Below, piece by piece: positions 44,540 to 53,141 of a DNA stretch of 64,000 nt; the stretch's first letter is position 1, and each line of letters opens with the position of its first letter. Source of the stretch: Bordetella genomosp. 5 (GTDB lineage: Bacteria > Pseudomonadota > Gammaproteobacteria > Burkholderiales > Burkholderiaceae_B); the NCBI RefSeq assembly GCF_002261475.1, contig NZ_NEVN01000008.1, forward strand, positions 310,001 to 374,000. The letters are read 5' to 3'. A program made the position numbers and the translations under genes. The notes beneath the pieces are model-generated. The model saw nothing but the letters and a program-made list of their open reading frames with translations, made no database searches and was not told the DNA's origin.

Positions 44540-46288
44540 TCAGTCGCGCGGCGCGAGGCGCCAGGCCTGCGTCCGGCGCACCAGCGCGTGGCTGGCGGCG
44601 TGCAGGAGCAACGCGACGGTGGCGGACGTGGCCATGATCACCGTGCACATCGCGGCCGCCGGGCCGATCGAGCCGGCGTCGTCCATGTTGAGCACCGCCA
44701 CGGCCGACAGCACGGTCGAGGGGCTGTACAGAAACACCACGGCCGAGACGGTCGTCATGGCGGACACGAACAGATAGCGGGCGGTGGCCAGCACCGCGGG
44801 CAGACACAGGGGCAGCGTCACGCGCCAGAACGTCACGAAGGCGGGCACCTTGAGGGCGGCCGACGCCGACTCGAACTCCGGGTCGAGCGCCCCCAGCGCC
44901 GTCACCGCCGTGAGGTGCGCGCTGGTATAGAAATGCACGACGGTGCAGGCCACCAGCAGCGCCATGCCGCCGTACCAACCGTTGAGCGGATTGGACGGGC
45001 TGTTGAAGAAAAAGATATAGCCCAGGCCGAGCACCAGGCCCGGCACCGCCATCGGCGTGAGCGCGAGCAGGCTGACCACGCCGCGCAGACCCCGCGCCGC
45101 GCCGCGTGCGGGCAGCTTTTCCATCATCCACGCGCCGCAGAACACCACGGCCGTGCCGATCAGCGCGGTCGAGGCCGCGAGCTGCAGGCTGTTGCGCCAG
45201 GCGAGCCAGCCGCCGCCATCCATATTGTCGAAGTCGTAAGAGCGCAGCGACAGCGAGAGGTTGTACGGCCACATCTTGATGAACGAGGCCCATACCGCCA
45301 CCCCCACCAGCAGAAGCAGCGCCCCCGCGATCACGGCACTGGCAAGCAGAAAGCTTGCGTCCCGCACCGCATGCGGTCCCGGCGCGTATCGCTGCGCCCG
45401 GCCGCTCAGGCCGGCCCCCTGACGCGTACGCAGATGGCGATCGAGCAGGAAGGTCAGCACGGCGGGAATCAGCAGCATCAGCCCGATCGCCGCGCCGCGC
45501 GCGAAGTTCTGCTGGCCCACGACCGCCTTGTAGGCCTCGATCGCCAGCACGTTGTAGTCGCCCCCGACCACCTTCGGCACGCCGAAGTCCGTGACCGTGA
45601 GCGTGAAGACCAGGCAGCACGCCGAGAACACCGCGTAGCGCGTGCCGGGCAGCGTCACCGTCAGGAACGTGCGCAACGGCCCGGCGCCCATGGCGCGCGC
45701 CGCGTCGTACAGGCGGCCATCCGCCAGCGTCAGTCCGGTCACGAGGATCATCAGCGCGTGCGGGAAGGTGTAGAAGGCTTCTCCCGCGACGATGCCCCAG
45801 AAGCCGTAGATGGTCGCGCCACCCAGCAGGTCCTTGAACAACCCCTGATTGCCGAACAGATAAATCAGGGCGATGCCGGGCAACAGCGATGGCGCGAGCA
45901 GCGGCAACAGGGCCAGCACGCGCCAGAGCCCTTTGCCGGGCAGCCGGGTGCGGGTCAGACCATAGGCAAAGCAGTAGGCGCACGGCACCACGATCGCCAG
46001 CGTCGTCAGCCCCACGGCCAGGCTGCGCCCCACCATGGCAAGAAAGTCGGCCTGTAGCACGATGTCGCGGAGCAGCGCGCGTCCGCCGGCGCCGCCGGCC
46101 GCGGCATTCATCAGCACGGCCGCGAGCGGCAGCGCGAGAAACACGATCAGCGCGAGCGCGTACGCGCCCTGCCCGGCCAGCAATGCACTCCGGCCCAGGC
46201 CCCCGGGCAGCGGCCGGCGCGCGATCGATTGCGATAAGGCGGGAACGGCGGCGGCGGACCGGCCCGCGTCGACCTCGTTCAGAGGCAT
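44540..46288 (-). CDS. 2-aminoethylphosphonate ABC transporter permease, fused double-domain type
   Basis: 582 residues with about twelve membrane segments. It consists of two fused BPD-transporter permease domains, the organisation of iron/AEP-type permeases. The first domain carries [19 protein letters not shown] and a coupling-helix region [20 protein letters not shown]. The second has [18 protein letters not shown] and [20 protein letters not shown], an EAA-type loop contacting the ATPase. ATG 46288 (MPLNEVDAG), with GAGG before it, starts 7 bases after the ATPase stop. Longer reading adds Arg-rich non-family sequence. Imports AEP together with its neighbours. Confidence 0.85.
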   Translation of the reverse strand: MPLNEVDAGRSAAAVPALSQSIARRPLPGGLGRSALLAGQGAYALALIVFLALPLAAVLMNAAAGGAGGRALLRDIVLQADFLAMVGRSLAVGLTTLAIVVPCAYCFAYGLTRTRLPGKGLWRVLALLPLLAPSLLPGIALIYLFGNQGLFKDLLGGATIYGFWGIVAGEAFYTFPHALMILVTGLTLADGRLYDAARAMGAGPLRTFLTVTLPGTRYAVFSACCLVFTLTVTDFGVPKVVGGDYNVLAIEAYKAVVGQQNFARGAAIGLMLLIPAVLTFLLDRHLRTRQGAGLSGRAQRYAPGPHAVRDASFLLASAVIAGALLLLVGVAVWASFIKMWPYNLSLSLRSYDFDNMDGGGWLAWRNSLQLAASTALIGTAVVFCGAWMMEKLPARGAARGLRGVVSLLALTPMAVPGLVLGLGYIFFFNSPSNPLNGWYGGMALLVACTVVHFYTSAHLTAVTALGALDPEFESASAALKVPAFVTFWRVTLPLCLPAVLATARYLFVSAMTTVSAVVFLYSPSTVLSAVAVLNMDDAGSIGPAAAMCTVIMATSATVALLLHAASHALVRRTQAWRLAPRD

Positions 46289-46295
46289 CGGGGCC

Positions 46296-47393
46296 TCAAG
46301 CGTAGGGACGTAGCGCATGACGCGGCAGCTCCACCCAGCAACGGCCGGCAGCATGTTGGTCGAGCAGGCCATCGCCCGCCTGCGGCGACACCACCGCACG
46401 CAGGGTGTGCCCCGGCATGCCATCGATGCGCAGCGCGACGCGGTAATGGCTACCCAGAAAAACGCCATCCTCGACCTGAGCCAGGAAGGTGTTCGGCGCC
46501 GGCGCCGAGCCGCCGGCCTGGCCGGCCTCGGACGCGGCACTCAGGCGAATGGCCTCGGGACGCACGAACAGCCGGCCCCGCGCGGCGGGCGCCGCCGCAT
46601 CGAGCTGCAGCGTCTGCCGCCCGACGCGTACGGAATCGCCGTCAGCCCCTTCGTAGGACAGCCAGTTCGCCTCGCCGACGAAATCGGCGATGAAGGCCGT
46701 GGCCGGGCTGCGGTAGAGCGACCGCGGGGTGCCGTACTGCTCGATCCGGCCGCCATTCATCACGGCGATCCGGTCGGCCATTTCCATGGCCTCTTCCTGG
46801 TCGTGCGTCACCATCAGGGTCGTGATCGCCAGCCGGCGCTGCAGCGCGCGCAGCTCGGCACGCAGATGGGTGCGCACGCGGGCGTCGAGCGCCGACATGG
46901 GCTCGTCGAGCAACAACAGCGACGGCGACGGGGCCAGCGCCCGCGCCAGCGCCACGCGCTGCTGCTGCCCGCCCGACAGTTGCCCGGGAAATTTGTGCGC
47001 GGAGCCCGCGAGCCCGACCAGATCCAGCATTTCGGCGACGCGGGCCGCCACGCGCTGGCGCTCGCCGCGCCGCCCGCTCAGCCCATAGGCCACGTTCTGC
47101 GCGACGGTCAGGTTGGGAAAGAGCGCGTACGACTGGAACAGAATGCCGTAGTCGCGCTCGGCCGGCGCCGCCCGGGAGATATCGCGGCCCGACAGCACGA
47201 TGGCGCCGCTGTCCTGCGGATCCAGCCCGGCAATGGCGCGCAGCAGCGTGGTCTTGCCGCAGCCCGAGGGGCCGAGCAGGCAGACCAGTTCGCCCGCCCG
47301 AATATCCAGGGACACATCTGCCAGCGCGGTGTGAGCGCCGTAGCGCTTCACCAGATTGCGCACCGACAGAAAAGTGTCGTTGCCGTGGATCAT
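46296..47393 (-). CDS. 2-aminoethylphosphonate ABC transporter ATP-binding protein
   Basis: 365 residues, CUT1/PotA-like ABC ATPase. Walker A LLGPSGCGKTTLLRAI (about 33-48), Q-loop YGILFQSYALFPNLTV, signature LSGGQQQRVALARAL, Walker B LLLLDEPMSALDARVR and switch VTHDQEEAMEM are all intact. The C-terminal TOBE region is complete (RLFVRPEAIRLS, GSHYRVALRI). It energises the adjacent fused permease. First gene of the minus-strand phosphonate operon; GGGAGGGG precedes the ATG and the AT-rich divergent region with lysR lies upstream. Confidence 0.9.
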   Translation of the reverse strand: MIHGNDTFLSVRNLVKRYGAHTALADVSLDIRAGELVCLLGPSGCGKTTLLRAIAGLDPQDSGAIVLSGRDISRAAPAERDYGILFQSYALFPNLTVAQNVAYGLSGRRGERQRVAARVAEMLDLVGLAGSAHKFPGQLSGGQQQRVALARALAPSPSLLLLDEPMSALDARVRTHLRAELRALQRRLAITTLMVTHDQEEAMEMADRIAVMNGGRIEQYGTPRSLYRSPATAFIADFVGEANWLSYEGADGDSVRVGRQTLQLDAAAPAARGRLFVRPEAIRLSAASEAGQAGGSAPAPNTFLAQVEDGVFLGSHYRVALRIDGMPGHTLRAVVSPQAGDGLLDQHAAGRCWVELPRHALRPYA

Positions 47394-47484
47394 TTCCCCT
47401 CCCGTTCTCGTCTCAGGCCTCGTGCCTGGCGGTCAGTATCGGGAGGGCGCATTGAGCGTCCATGACAGTTCGCGCAAATGCAGT

Positions 47485-47504
47485 AATAAAAACATCAAAT
47501 TATT
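47485..47504. promoter_or_regulatory. Candidate LysR operator in the AT-rich divergent promoter region
   Basis: AATAA (47485-47489), 10 bases, TTATT (47500-47504): an interrupted inverted repeat of the spacing used by LysR-type regulators, inside the only AT-rich stretch of a very GC-rich neighbourhood, between the lysR gene and the transporter operon. No clear -35/-10 pair could be assigned to either gene. Confidence 0.4.
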
Positions 47505-47547
47505 TTGGTGTACTGGCGATCCTGCTCCTTCTGGACACGCCGCCGGC

Positions 47548-48474
47548 GTGCCGTCCTCCTTGCTCGTCGCCGAACTCAAATCCTTCTATGCCGTGGCTCG
47601 CTGCGGCACCGTGACGCGCGCGGCCGCCCAGCTCGGGGTGAGCCAGCCGACCGTCACGGGGCAACTGCGCCAGCTGGAATCGCGCTATGGGATCGAACTG
47701 TTCCACCGCCAGGGCCGCGGCCTGCGGCTGTCGGACGCGGGCCACCGCCTGATGCCGCTGGTCGAACGGCTGGTGCAACAGGAAAGCGAGATCGAGTTCC
47801 GCCTGCGCGACGCCAGCGAGCTGCGCGAGGGCCAGTTGCGGGTGGGCGCCACGGGCCCCTTCTACATCATGGAGACGGTGCGCCAGTACAACCAGCGCTA
47901 CCCCGGCGTGGAGCTCAATCTCAGCATCGGCAACTCGCAGAGCATGCTGCAGGCCTTGCACGAGTACCGCATCGACGTGGCGACCTCGTCGTATGCGCTC
48001 GACGACAAGCATCTGTACCGCCGCATGATCGCGGCGGATCCGCTGCGCGTGGTGGTGCATCGCGAACACGCGCTGGCCGCCCGCGGCGAGGTGCGCCTGG
48101 CGGACCTCGCGCCTTACACCCTCCTGCTGCGCGAACCCGGCTCGATGACACGCCAGCTCACCGAGCAGGCCCTGGCCGATGCGGCCGTCTCACCCGCCCG
48201 CGTGCTGGAAATCGGCAGCCGCGAATCGATCCGACAGGCCGTGCTGTGCAATCTCGGGCTGAGCCTGATCCCGGCGCGCGAAGTGCCGGCCCATCCTCAG
48301 CTCGCCGCGCTGGCGCTGGCCGATGCCCGCATCCTGATGCACGAATACCTCTATTGCCTGCGCGAGCGCCAACCGGTGCAACTGATCGCGCGATTTCTCG
48401 AGCTGGCGCCCCTGGCCGCCGAGCCCCCGAGCGCCCTCGACGCGCCGCCCACCGAAGCGCCCGCCGCGCCCTGA
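47548..48474 (+). CDS. LysR-type regulator of phosphonate catabolism (TIGR03339-like)
   Basis: 308 residues. The N-terminal HTH reads ELKSFYAVARCGTVTRAAAQLGVSQPTVTGQLRQLE, here recognised by SFYAVARCGTVTRAAAQLG and SQPTVTGQLRQLESRYG. The effector domain follows (QLRVGATGPFYIMETVRQY, SIGNSQSMLQALHEYRIDVA). The C-terminus is Ala/Pro-rich. It matches the LysR type repeatedly found beside AEP operons. GTG 47548 is the likely start, TTG 47560 an alternative; the longer in-frame ATG at 47356 would overlap the divergent gene. It is divergent from the transport operon and co-directional with the HD oxygenase 24 bases downstream, so it probably controls both. Confidence 0.85.
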   Translation: MPSSLLVAELKSFYAVARCGTVTRAAAQLGVSQPTVTGQLRQLESRYGIELFHRQGRGLRLSDAGHRLMPLVERLVQQESEIEFRLRDASELREGQLRVGATGPFYIMETVRQYNQRYPGVELNLSIGNSQSMLQALHEYRIDVATSSYALDDKHLYRRMIAADPLRVVVHREHALAARGEVRLADLAPYTLLLREPGSMTRQLTEQALADAAVSPARVLEIGSRESIRQAVLCNLGLSLIPAREVPAHPQLAALALADARILMHEYLYCLRERQPVQLIARFLELAPLAAEPPSALDAPPTEAPAAP

Positions 48475-48498
48475 GCGGCCCGGCCCCCGGAGTCCATC

Positions 48499-49068
48499 AT
48501 GCCCCTCTCGCTCTACGACATCGAACACATTTTTCTGGAACGCGGCCATCGCTCCTACGACGGCGAACCGGTCAGCCATCTGAAGCATGCCCTCCAGACC
48601 GCGACGCTGGCCGAGCAGAACGGCGCTCCGGCGGCCTTGATCACGGCCTGCCTGCTGCACGATCTGGGCCACCTGATCGCCGACGATCCCGACACACCCA
48701 CGCTGCGTGGCGTGGACGACAAGCATCAGTATTTCGTGCTGCCCTTCCTGCGCGGTCTGTTCGACGCGCAGGTGCTCGAGCCGATCCGCCTGCACGTCGA
48801 GGCCAAGCGGTATCTCTGCTATGTCGAGCCCGGCTACGCGATGATGCTGTCCGACGACTCGCGCCGCAGCCTGCGGTTGCAGGGCGGCGCCTTCGAGGCC
48901 GGTCAGGCGCTCGACTTCGCCTCGCTACCGGGCGCCCCCGACGCGATCAAGCTGCGCCGCTGGGACGACCAGGCCAAGTCGCCCGGCATGGTCACCGGAT
49001 CGCTGGTGCACTTTCTGGAGCTGGCCGAGAGCATCAGCAAACGCGCCCGCCTCGTGGCGGTGAGCTGA
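48499..49068 (+). CDS. PhnZ-like HD-domain diiron oxygenase of phosphonate catabolism
   Basis: 189 residues. Residues that in PhnZ bind the mixed-valent diiron pair or substrate appear at matching spacing: Tyr20, Glu23 and His30 (SYDGEPVSHLKHAL), His54-Asp55 and His58 (LLHDLGHL), His76 (KHQYF), His99, Lys103 and Asp156. PhnZ cleaves the C-P bond of 2-amino-1-hydroxyethylphosphonate oxidatively to glycine and phosphate; the related TmpB acts on a trimethylated analogue. The partner hydroxylase PhnY is not here. GGAG stands 6 bases before the ATG, 24 bases after lysR. Older annotation calls this family the phosphonate-operon HDIG protein. Oxygenase activity is inferred from the residue pattern. 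Confidence 0.8.
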   Translation: MPLSLYDIEHIFLERGHRSYDGEPVSHLKHALQTATLAEQNGAPAALITACLLHDLGHLIADDPDTPTLRGVDDKHQYFVLPFLRGLFDAQVLEPIRLHVEAKRYLCYVEPGYAMMLSDDSRRSLRLQGGAFEAGQALDFASLPGAPDAIKLRRWDDQAKSPGMVTGSLVHFLELAESISKRARLVAVS

Positions 49069-49119
49069 CGCGCCGCCGGGCGCAGGGTTCAAGCTTGGGG
49101 ACCGCGCCCGGCGCGGCGC

Positions 49120-49968
49120 TCAACCCTTGGCGACCGGACGCGCCGGATCGCTGCACCATTCGCTCCAGGAGCCCGGATACAGCCGCGAGCCGGCGAGGCC
49201 GGCGATTTCCATCGACAGCAGGTTGTGGCAGGCGGTGATGCCCGAGCCACACTGGTGCACGATCGTCTCCGGCGCGCGGCCGTCGAGCAGGCGGGTGAAC
49301 TCATCGCGCAGTTGATCGGCGGGCTTGAAGCGGCCATCGGCGGCGAGGTTTTCGCCGTTGGGGCGGTTCAGTGCGCCGGGAATGTGACCCGCGACCGGGT
49401 CCATCGGCTCGACTTCGCCGCGGTAGCGGTTGGCGGCGCGGGCATCGATCACCGTGAACGCGGGCGCGTCGATATTGGCCAGCACGGCGTCGGCATCGAC
49501 CGTCGGCGCCAGCGACGGCGCGGGGGTCACGCCCTGCTGCGGCGCCACCGCGGCCTGCGGGCCCGTCGCCTCGGGCTGCCCGGCCTCCTGCCAGGCCTGC
49601 CAGCCACCGTCGAGCACGACGACGCGGTCGTGACCCATCCAGCGCAGCATCCACCACAGGTGGGCGGCATACATGCCACCGCTCGCGTCGTACGCGACGA
49701 CCAGCGTGCGCGGCGTCACGCCGTGCGCCGCCATCAGGCCGGCCAGCGCGGCGCGCTCGGGCAGAGGATGACGGCCGTTCTTGCCCGTCCGGGGCGCGGC
49801 CAGCTCCTTTTCGTGGTCCAGGTAGATCGCGCCGGGAATGTGGGCCGCGTCGAAGGCGCGGCGGCCGGCGGCATGGTCCATCAGGTCATGGCGCACGTCG
49901 AACACGCGCACGTCGGGCTCGCCCAGCCGGGCGGCGAGATCGGCAACGGAAATCAGCGTCTGGGACAT
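49120..49968 (-). CDS. sseA: 3-mercaptopyruvate/thiosulfate sulfurtransferase (SseA-like)
   Basis: 282 residues, tandem rhodanese domains. The active-site loop CGSGITACHN (Cys about residue 241) is of the 3-mercaptopyruvate type (CGSGxTA), whereas thiosulfate enzymes usually have CRxGxT. The N-terminal domain has RVFDVRHDLMDHAAGRRAF and HIPGAIYLDHEKEL. Cytoplasmic sulfur transfer to cyanide or thiols. Separate from the phosphonate genes and on the opposite strand to the HD oxygenase. Confidence 0.88.
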   Translation of the reverse strand: MSQTLISVADLAARLGEPDVRVFDVRHDLMDHAAGRRAFDAAHIPGAIYLDHEKELAAPRTGKNGRHPLPERAALAGLMAAHGVTPRTLVVAYDASGGMYAAHLWWMLRWMGHDRVVVLDGGWQAWQEAGQPEATGPQAAVAPQQGVTPAPSLAPTVDADAVLANIDAPAFTVIDARAANRYRGEVEPMDPVAGHIPGALNRPNGENLAADGRFKPADQLRDEFTRLLDGRAPETIVHQCGSGITACHNLLSMEIAGLAGSRLYPGSWSEWCSDPARPVAKG

Positions 49969-50022
49969 CGAAAGCTTCCTTCTAGTAACGGGCGGGCCGG
50001 ACGATCGCGCCGTGGGCGTCGC

Positions 50023-50877
50023 TCAGGCGCCGGCCGGATCCCGCATGGTACGCCACACCGAAAGCAGGCCCGCGAGAATGATCAGGCCCATGCCCATCCA
50101 GGCCAGTGTGTCGAGGTGATCGTTCCACACGCCCATTCCGATGAGTGCGGCAAAAATGATGGTGGTGTATTGCAGCGCCGCCGTCAGCAGCGCCGAGCCG
50201 TGCCCGAACGCGCGGGTCATGGCGAGCTGGCCGAAAAGTCCCGCCGCCCCCACGCCCAGCAGCGCCAGGTAACCCTCCAGATCGGCCCGGCCCCACCCTT
50301 CGAGGAGCAGGCCGATCGCGCTGCTCAGGCACACCCCGACAGAGAAGAACAGCACCGTGCGCCACTCGGGCTCGCCGATACGGCCGAGCTGGCGGATCTG
50401 CAACATGGCGACGGCCGACATCGCGCCGGCGCACAGGCCCAGCAACGCGGCGAGCCACTGGTCATCGGTGATGCTGGGCCGCAACACCGTGATCACCCCG
50501 AGGAAGCCCAGCGCGACGGAGGCGATACGAACGGGATCCCGTTGCGTGCCGCCCCACCCCAGCATCCAACAGGCGATGAACAGCGGCGCGGTGTAGTTGA
50601 GGCTGGTGGCGGTGGCCAGCGGCAGATGGGCGATGGCGAAGAACCCCAGCCACATCGACGACACCCCCGACACATTGCGCCAGAGGTGCAGCTTCCAGCT
50701 GGTGGGGACGATGGACTGGCGCGCGGCGCGCGCCCACAGCAGCAACAGGATCACCGAGGGCAGACCGCGAAACAGCACGATCTGGGGCAAGGACGCCCCG
50801 TGCTCGGTACCCAGCTTCACGAAAGACCCCATGACGGCGAACATGGCCGACGCCACTAACATCCAAAGTGCCTGCAT
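50023..50877 (-). CDS. EamA/DMT family transporter
   Basis: 284 residues, ten membrane segments in two EamA repeats (MQALWMLVASAMFAVMGSFVKLG and, in the second repeat, LEGYLALLGVGAAGLFGQLAMTRAFG). LRPSITDDQWLAALLGLCAG marks the linker. Exporter of unknown small metabolite. ATG 50877 gives a normal family N-terminus; the longer in-frame ATG at 51075 adds Pro-rich unrelated sequence. Confidence 0.85.
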   Translation of the reverse strand: MQALWMLVASAMFAVMGSFVKLGTEHGASLPQIVLFRGLPSVILLLLWARAARQSIVPTSWKLHLWRNVSGVSSMWLGFFAIAHLPLATATSLNYTAPLFIACWMLGWGGTQRDPVRIASVALGFLGVITVLRPSITDDQWLAALLGLCAGAMSAVAMLQIRQLGRIGEPEWRTVLFFSVGVCLSSAIGLLLEGWGRADLEGYLALLGVGAAGLFGQLAMTRAFGHGSALLTAALQYTTIIFAALIGMGVWNDHLDTLAWMGMGLIILAGLLSVWRTMRDPAGA

Positions 50878-50963
50878 GGGGGGGCTGCCGCTCGAGAAAA
50901 GGGGTAAAGATGGGGAAAGCGATACTATACTCCCCCCGTAAAACCCCGCCGGCATTCCGGGGA

Positions 50964-50984
50964 ACCGTACGCTCGCCGTACGGT
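50964..50984. repeat. Inverted repeat in the eamA-htpX divergent region
   Basis: ACCGTAC (50964-50970), 7 bases, GTACGGT (50978-50984), about 100 bases before htpX. A short CCCCG/CGGGG repeat flanks it at 50944-50962. It could be an operator or an RNA hairpin in the htpX leader. No heat-shock sigma-32 promoter could be recognised. Confidence 0.35.
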
Positions 50985-51081
50985 CGAACGGGGGACCATA
51001 AACAAACGGAGCGGGTGACGCGCCGTCCGGATCGGGGTCCGGAACGTCCACGCCACCCCTCGCATAGGGAATCAATCAAGC

Positions 51082-51963
51082 ATGAAGCGTATCTTCCTGT
51101 TTTTGCTTACCAACTTTGCCGTCATGCTCGTGCTGTCGGCAACGCTGCGCATCCTGGGCGTCGACCGGTTCATCACGGCCAACGGCCTGAACCTCAACGC
51201 ACTGCTGGTGTTCTCGCTCGTCATCGGCTTCGGCGGATCGTTCATTTCGCTGCTGATGAGCAAATGGCTGGCCAAGCGCAGCACGGGCGCGGAGGTCATC
51301 GACCCCAACGCCCCGCGCAGTCAGCGCGAAGCCTGGCTGGTCGACACCGTGCATCAGCTGGCCGACCGGGCCGGCATCGGCCGCCCCGAAGTCGCGATCT
51401 ACGAAGGCGCGCCCAACGCGTTCGCGACCGGCGCGTTTAAAAACGACTCGCTCGTGGCCGTCTCGACCGGCCTGCTCGAAAGCATGAGCGAAGAAGAAGT
51501 CACCGCCGTGCTGGGCCACGAAGTGGCGCACATCGCCAACGGCGACATGGTCACCCTCACCCTGATCCAGGGCGTGGTCAACACCTTCGTCGTGTTCTTC
51601 GCGCGCATCGTCGGTTACTTCGTCGACAAGGCCATCTTCCGCACCGAACGCGGCATCGGCCCCGGCTACTACATCACCGTGATCGTCTGTGAAATCGTGT
51701 TCGGCATCCTGGCCTCCATCATCGTGGCCTGGTTCTCGCGCCAGCGCGAGTACCGTGCCGACGCCGGTTCGGCTCAGCTGCTGGGCGCGCGTGAGCCGAT
51801 GATCAACGCGCTGGCCCGTCTGGGCGGTCTGGAGCCGGGCGATCTGCCCAAGTCCTTCCAGGCTGCCGGCATTTCAGGCCGTGGCGCGGTCTCGGCGCTG
51901 TTCGCCTCGCACCCGCCGATCATGTCGCGCATCGCCGCCCTGCAAAACGGCCGCGCCAGCTGA
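51082..51963 (+). CDS. htpX: Membrane zinc protease HtpX
   Basis: 293 residues, the same length as E. coli HtpX. Two N-terminal membrane segments ([39 protein letters not shown]), the zinc motif His146-Glu147-x2-His150 in [13 protein letters not shown], two more membrane segments, and the third ligand Glu in [14 protein letters not shown]. Degrades misfolded inner-membrane proteins together with FtsH. Single gene. Confidence 0.96.
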   Translation: MKRIFLFLLTNFAVMLVLSATLRILGVDRFITANGLNLNALLVFSLVIGFGGSFISLLMSKWLAKRSTGAEVIDPNAPRSQREAWLVDTVHQLADRAGIGRPEVAIYEGAPNAFATGAFKNDSLVAVSTGLLESMSEEEVTAVLGHEVAHIANGDMVTLTLIQGVVNTFVVFFARIVGYFVDKAIFRTERGIGPGYYITVIVCEIVFGILASIIVAWFSRQREYRADAGSAQLLGAREPMINALARLGGLEPGDLPKSFQAAGISGRGAVSALFASHPPIMSRIAALQNGRAS

Positions 51964-52016
51964 TCGACCGCGTCCGGGGGGCTCGACGCCCCCCGCGCCG
52001 CAGCCGCGGCAAGCGC

Positions 52017-52054
52017 AAAAAAACCCGCGAAGGTCAGACCTTCGCGGGTTTTTT
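52017..52054. terminator. Bidirectional terminator between htpX and the quinone oxidoreductase gene
   Basis: CCCGCGAAGGTC and GACCTTCGCGGG form a perfect 12-bp stem around one A, with seven A before and six T after it. Serves both convergent genes. Confidence 0.92.
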
Positions 52055-52078
52055 CTTGCCCGGCCGAAGCCGCGCCGC

Positions 52079-53068
52079 TCAGTCGAGCGTGAGGATCGTT
52101 GCGCCGGTGGTCTTGCGCGACGCCAGGGCGGCCTGCGCGTCGCCGGCCTGTTCGAGGCTGTAGCGCTGGTCGATGCGCACCTTGATCTGCTTCTTGCTGA
52201 CCAGGCCGAACAGCTCGTCGGCGGCGGCCTTGAGCTTCTCGGGGGTGTTCACATGCACACCCAGCGACGGACGGGTCAGGTAGAGGCAGCCCTTCTGGTT
52301 CAGGATGCCGACGTTCACGCCGGTGACCGGACCGGAGGCGTTGCCGAAGCTCACCATCAGACCGCGCGGCTCCAGGCAGTCGAGCGAGGTTTCCCAGGTG
52401 TCCTTGCCCACGCCGTCGTAGACCACCGGGACTTTCTTGCCACCGGTGAGCTCGAGCACGCGCTCGGCCACGTTTTCACGCGAATAGTCGATGGTCTCCC
52501 AGGCGCCGTTCTCGCGGGCCAGGGCCGCCTTTTCGGGGCTCGACACCGTGCCGATCAGCTTCACGCCCAGGGCACGCGCCCATTGGCAGGCAATCAGGCC
52601 CACGCCGCCGGCGGCCGCATGGAACAGAATGGTTTCGCCGCCCTGCAGGCGGTAGGTCTGGCGGAACAGGTACTGCACCGTGAGGCCCTTGAGCATCAGG
52701 GCGGCCGCGTCGTCGAAGCTCACGCTCTTGGGCAGCTTCACGACCTGGGCGGCGGGCACGTTGCGCGCCTGGGCGTAGGCGCCCAGCGGGCTCTGGCCGT
52801 ACGCCACGCGATCGCCCACCTTCAAATGCTTGACGTCGGCGCCCACCGCCTCGACCACGCCGGCGGCCTCGAAGCCCAGACCGTGCGGCAGCGGATGCGG
52901 GTACAGGCCCGTGCGGTAGTAGATATCGATGAAGTTGAGGCCCGCGGCATGCTGGGCGATCGTGACTTCATTGGCCGCGGGCGGCGGCACTTCGACCTCG
53001 ACCACTTTCAGGACTTCGGGACCGCCGTGCTGTTCGATGCGGACTGCCTTGACGAGCTTGCTGGCCAT
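52079..53068 (-). CDS. NADPH:quinone oxidoreductase (zeta-crystallin-like)
   Basis: 329 residues, medium-chain dehydrogenase/reductase family without zinc ligands. VRIEQHGGPEVLKVVEVEVP, LNFIDIYYRTGLYPHPLPHGLG and the nucleotide-binding AAAGGVGLIACQWARALG match QorA-type quinone reductases, which reduce quinones by one or two electrons with NADPH. AAGGAGG stands 5 bases before ATG 53068. Stress-related detoxification is the usual role; the natural substrate is unknown. Confidence 0.9.
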   Translation of the reverse strand: MASKLVKAVRIEQHGGPEVLKVVEVEVPPPAANEVTIAQHAAGLNFIDIYYRTGLYPHPLPHGLGFEAAGVVEAVGADVKHLKVGDRVAYGQSPLGAYAQARNVPAAQVVKLPKSVSFDDAAALMLKGLTVQYLFRQTYRLQGGETILFHAAAGGVGLIACQWARALGVKLIGTVSSPEKAALARENGAWETIDYSRENVAERVLELTGGKKVPVVYDGVGKDTWETSLDCLEPRGLMVSFGNASGPVTGVNVGILNQKGCLYLTRPSLGVHVNTPEKLKAAADELFGLVSKKQIKVRIDQRYSLEQAGDAQAALASRKTTGATILTLD

Positions 53069-53141
53069 GCGGGCCTCCTTGCGGAAATGACGATGAAAAG
53101 GAAACAAACGAATTCGAAGCACCGGCGCAAAGCCGCCCCGG

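Noticed and set aside
43686-45983. A 765-codon frame that would fuse phnX to upstream sequence
   Set aside because: The part before Met at 44501 is Arg/Ala-rich and antisense-like to the permease in another frame. PhnX is complete from 44501.
41416-49068. phnW, phnY or a C-P lyase operon in the phosphonate island
   Set aside because: No aminotransferase, 2-oxoglutarate dioxygenase or phnGHIJ-like gene is found. The Rieske protein has a different fold from PhnY.
50878-51081. A sigma-32 promoter for htpX
   Set aside because: TATACT at 50926-50931 has no acceptable -35, and no CTTGAA...CCCCAT pattern is present at proper spacing.
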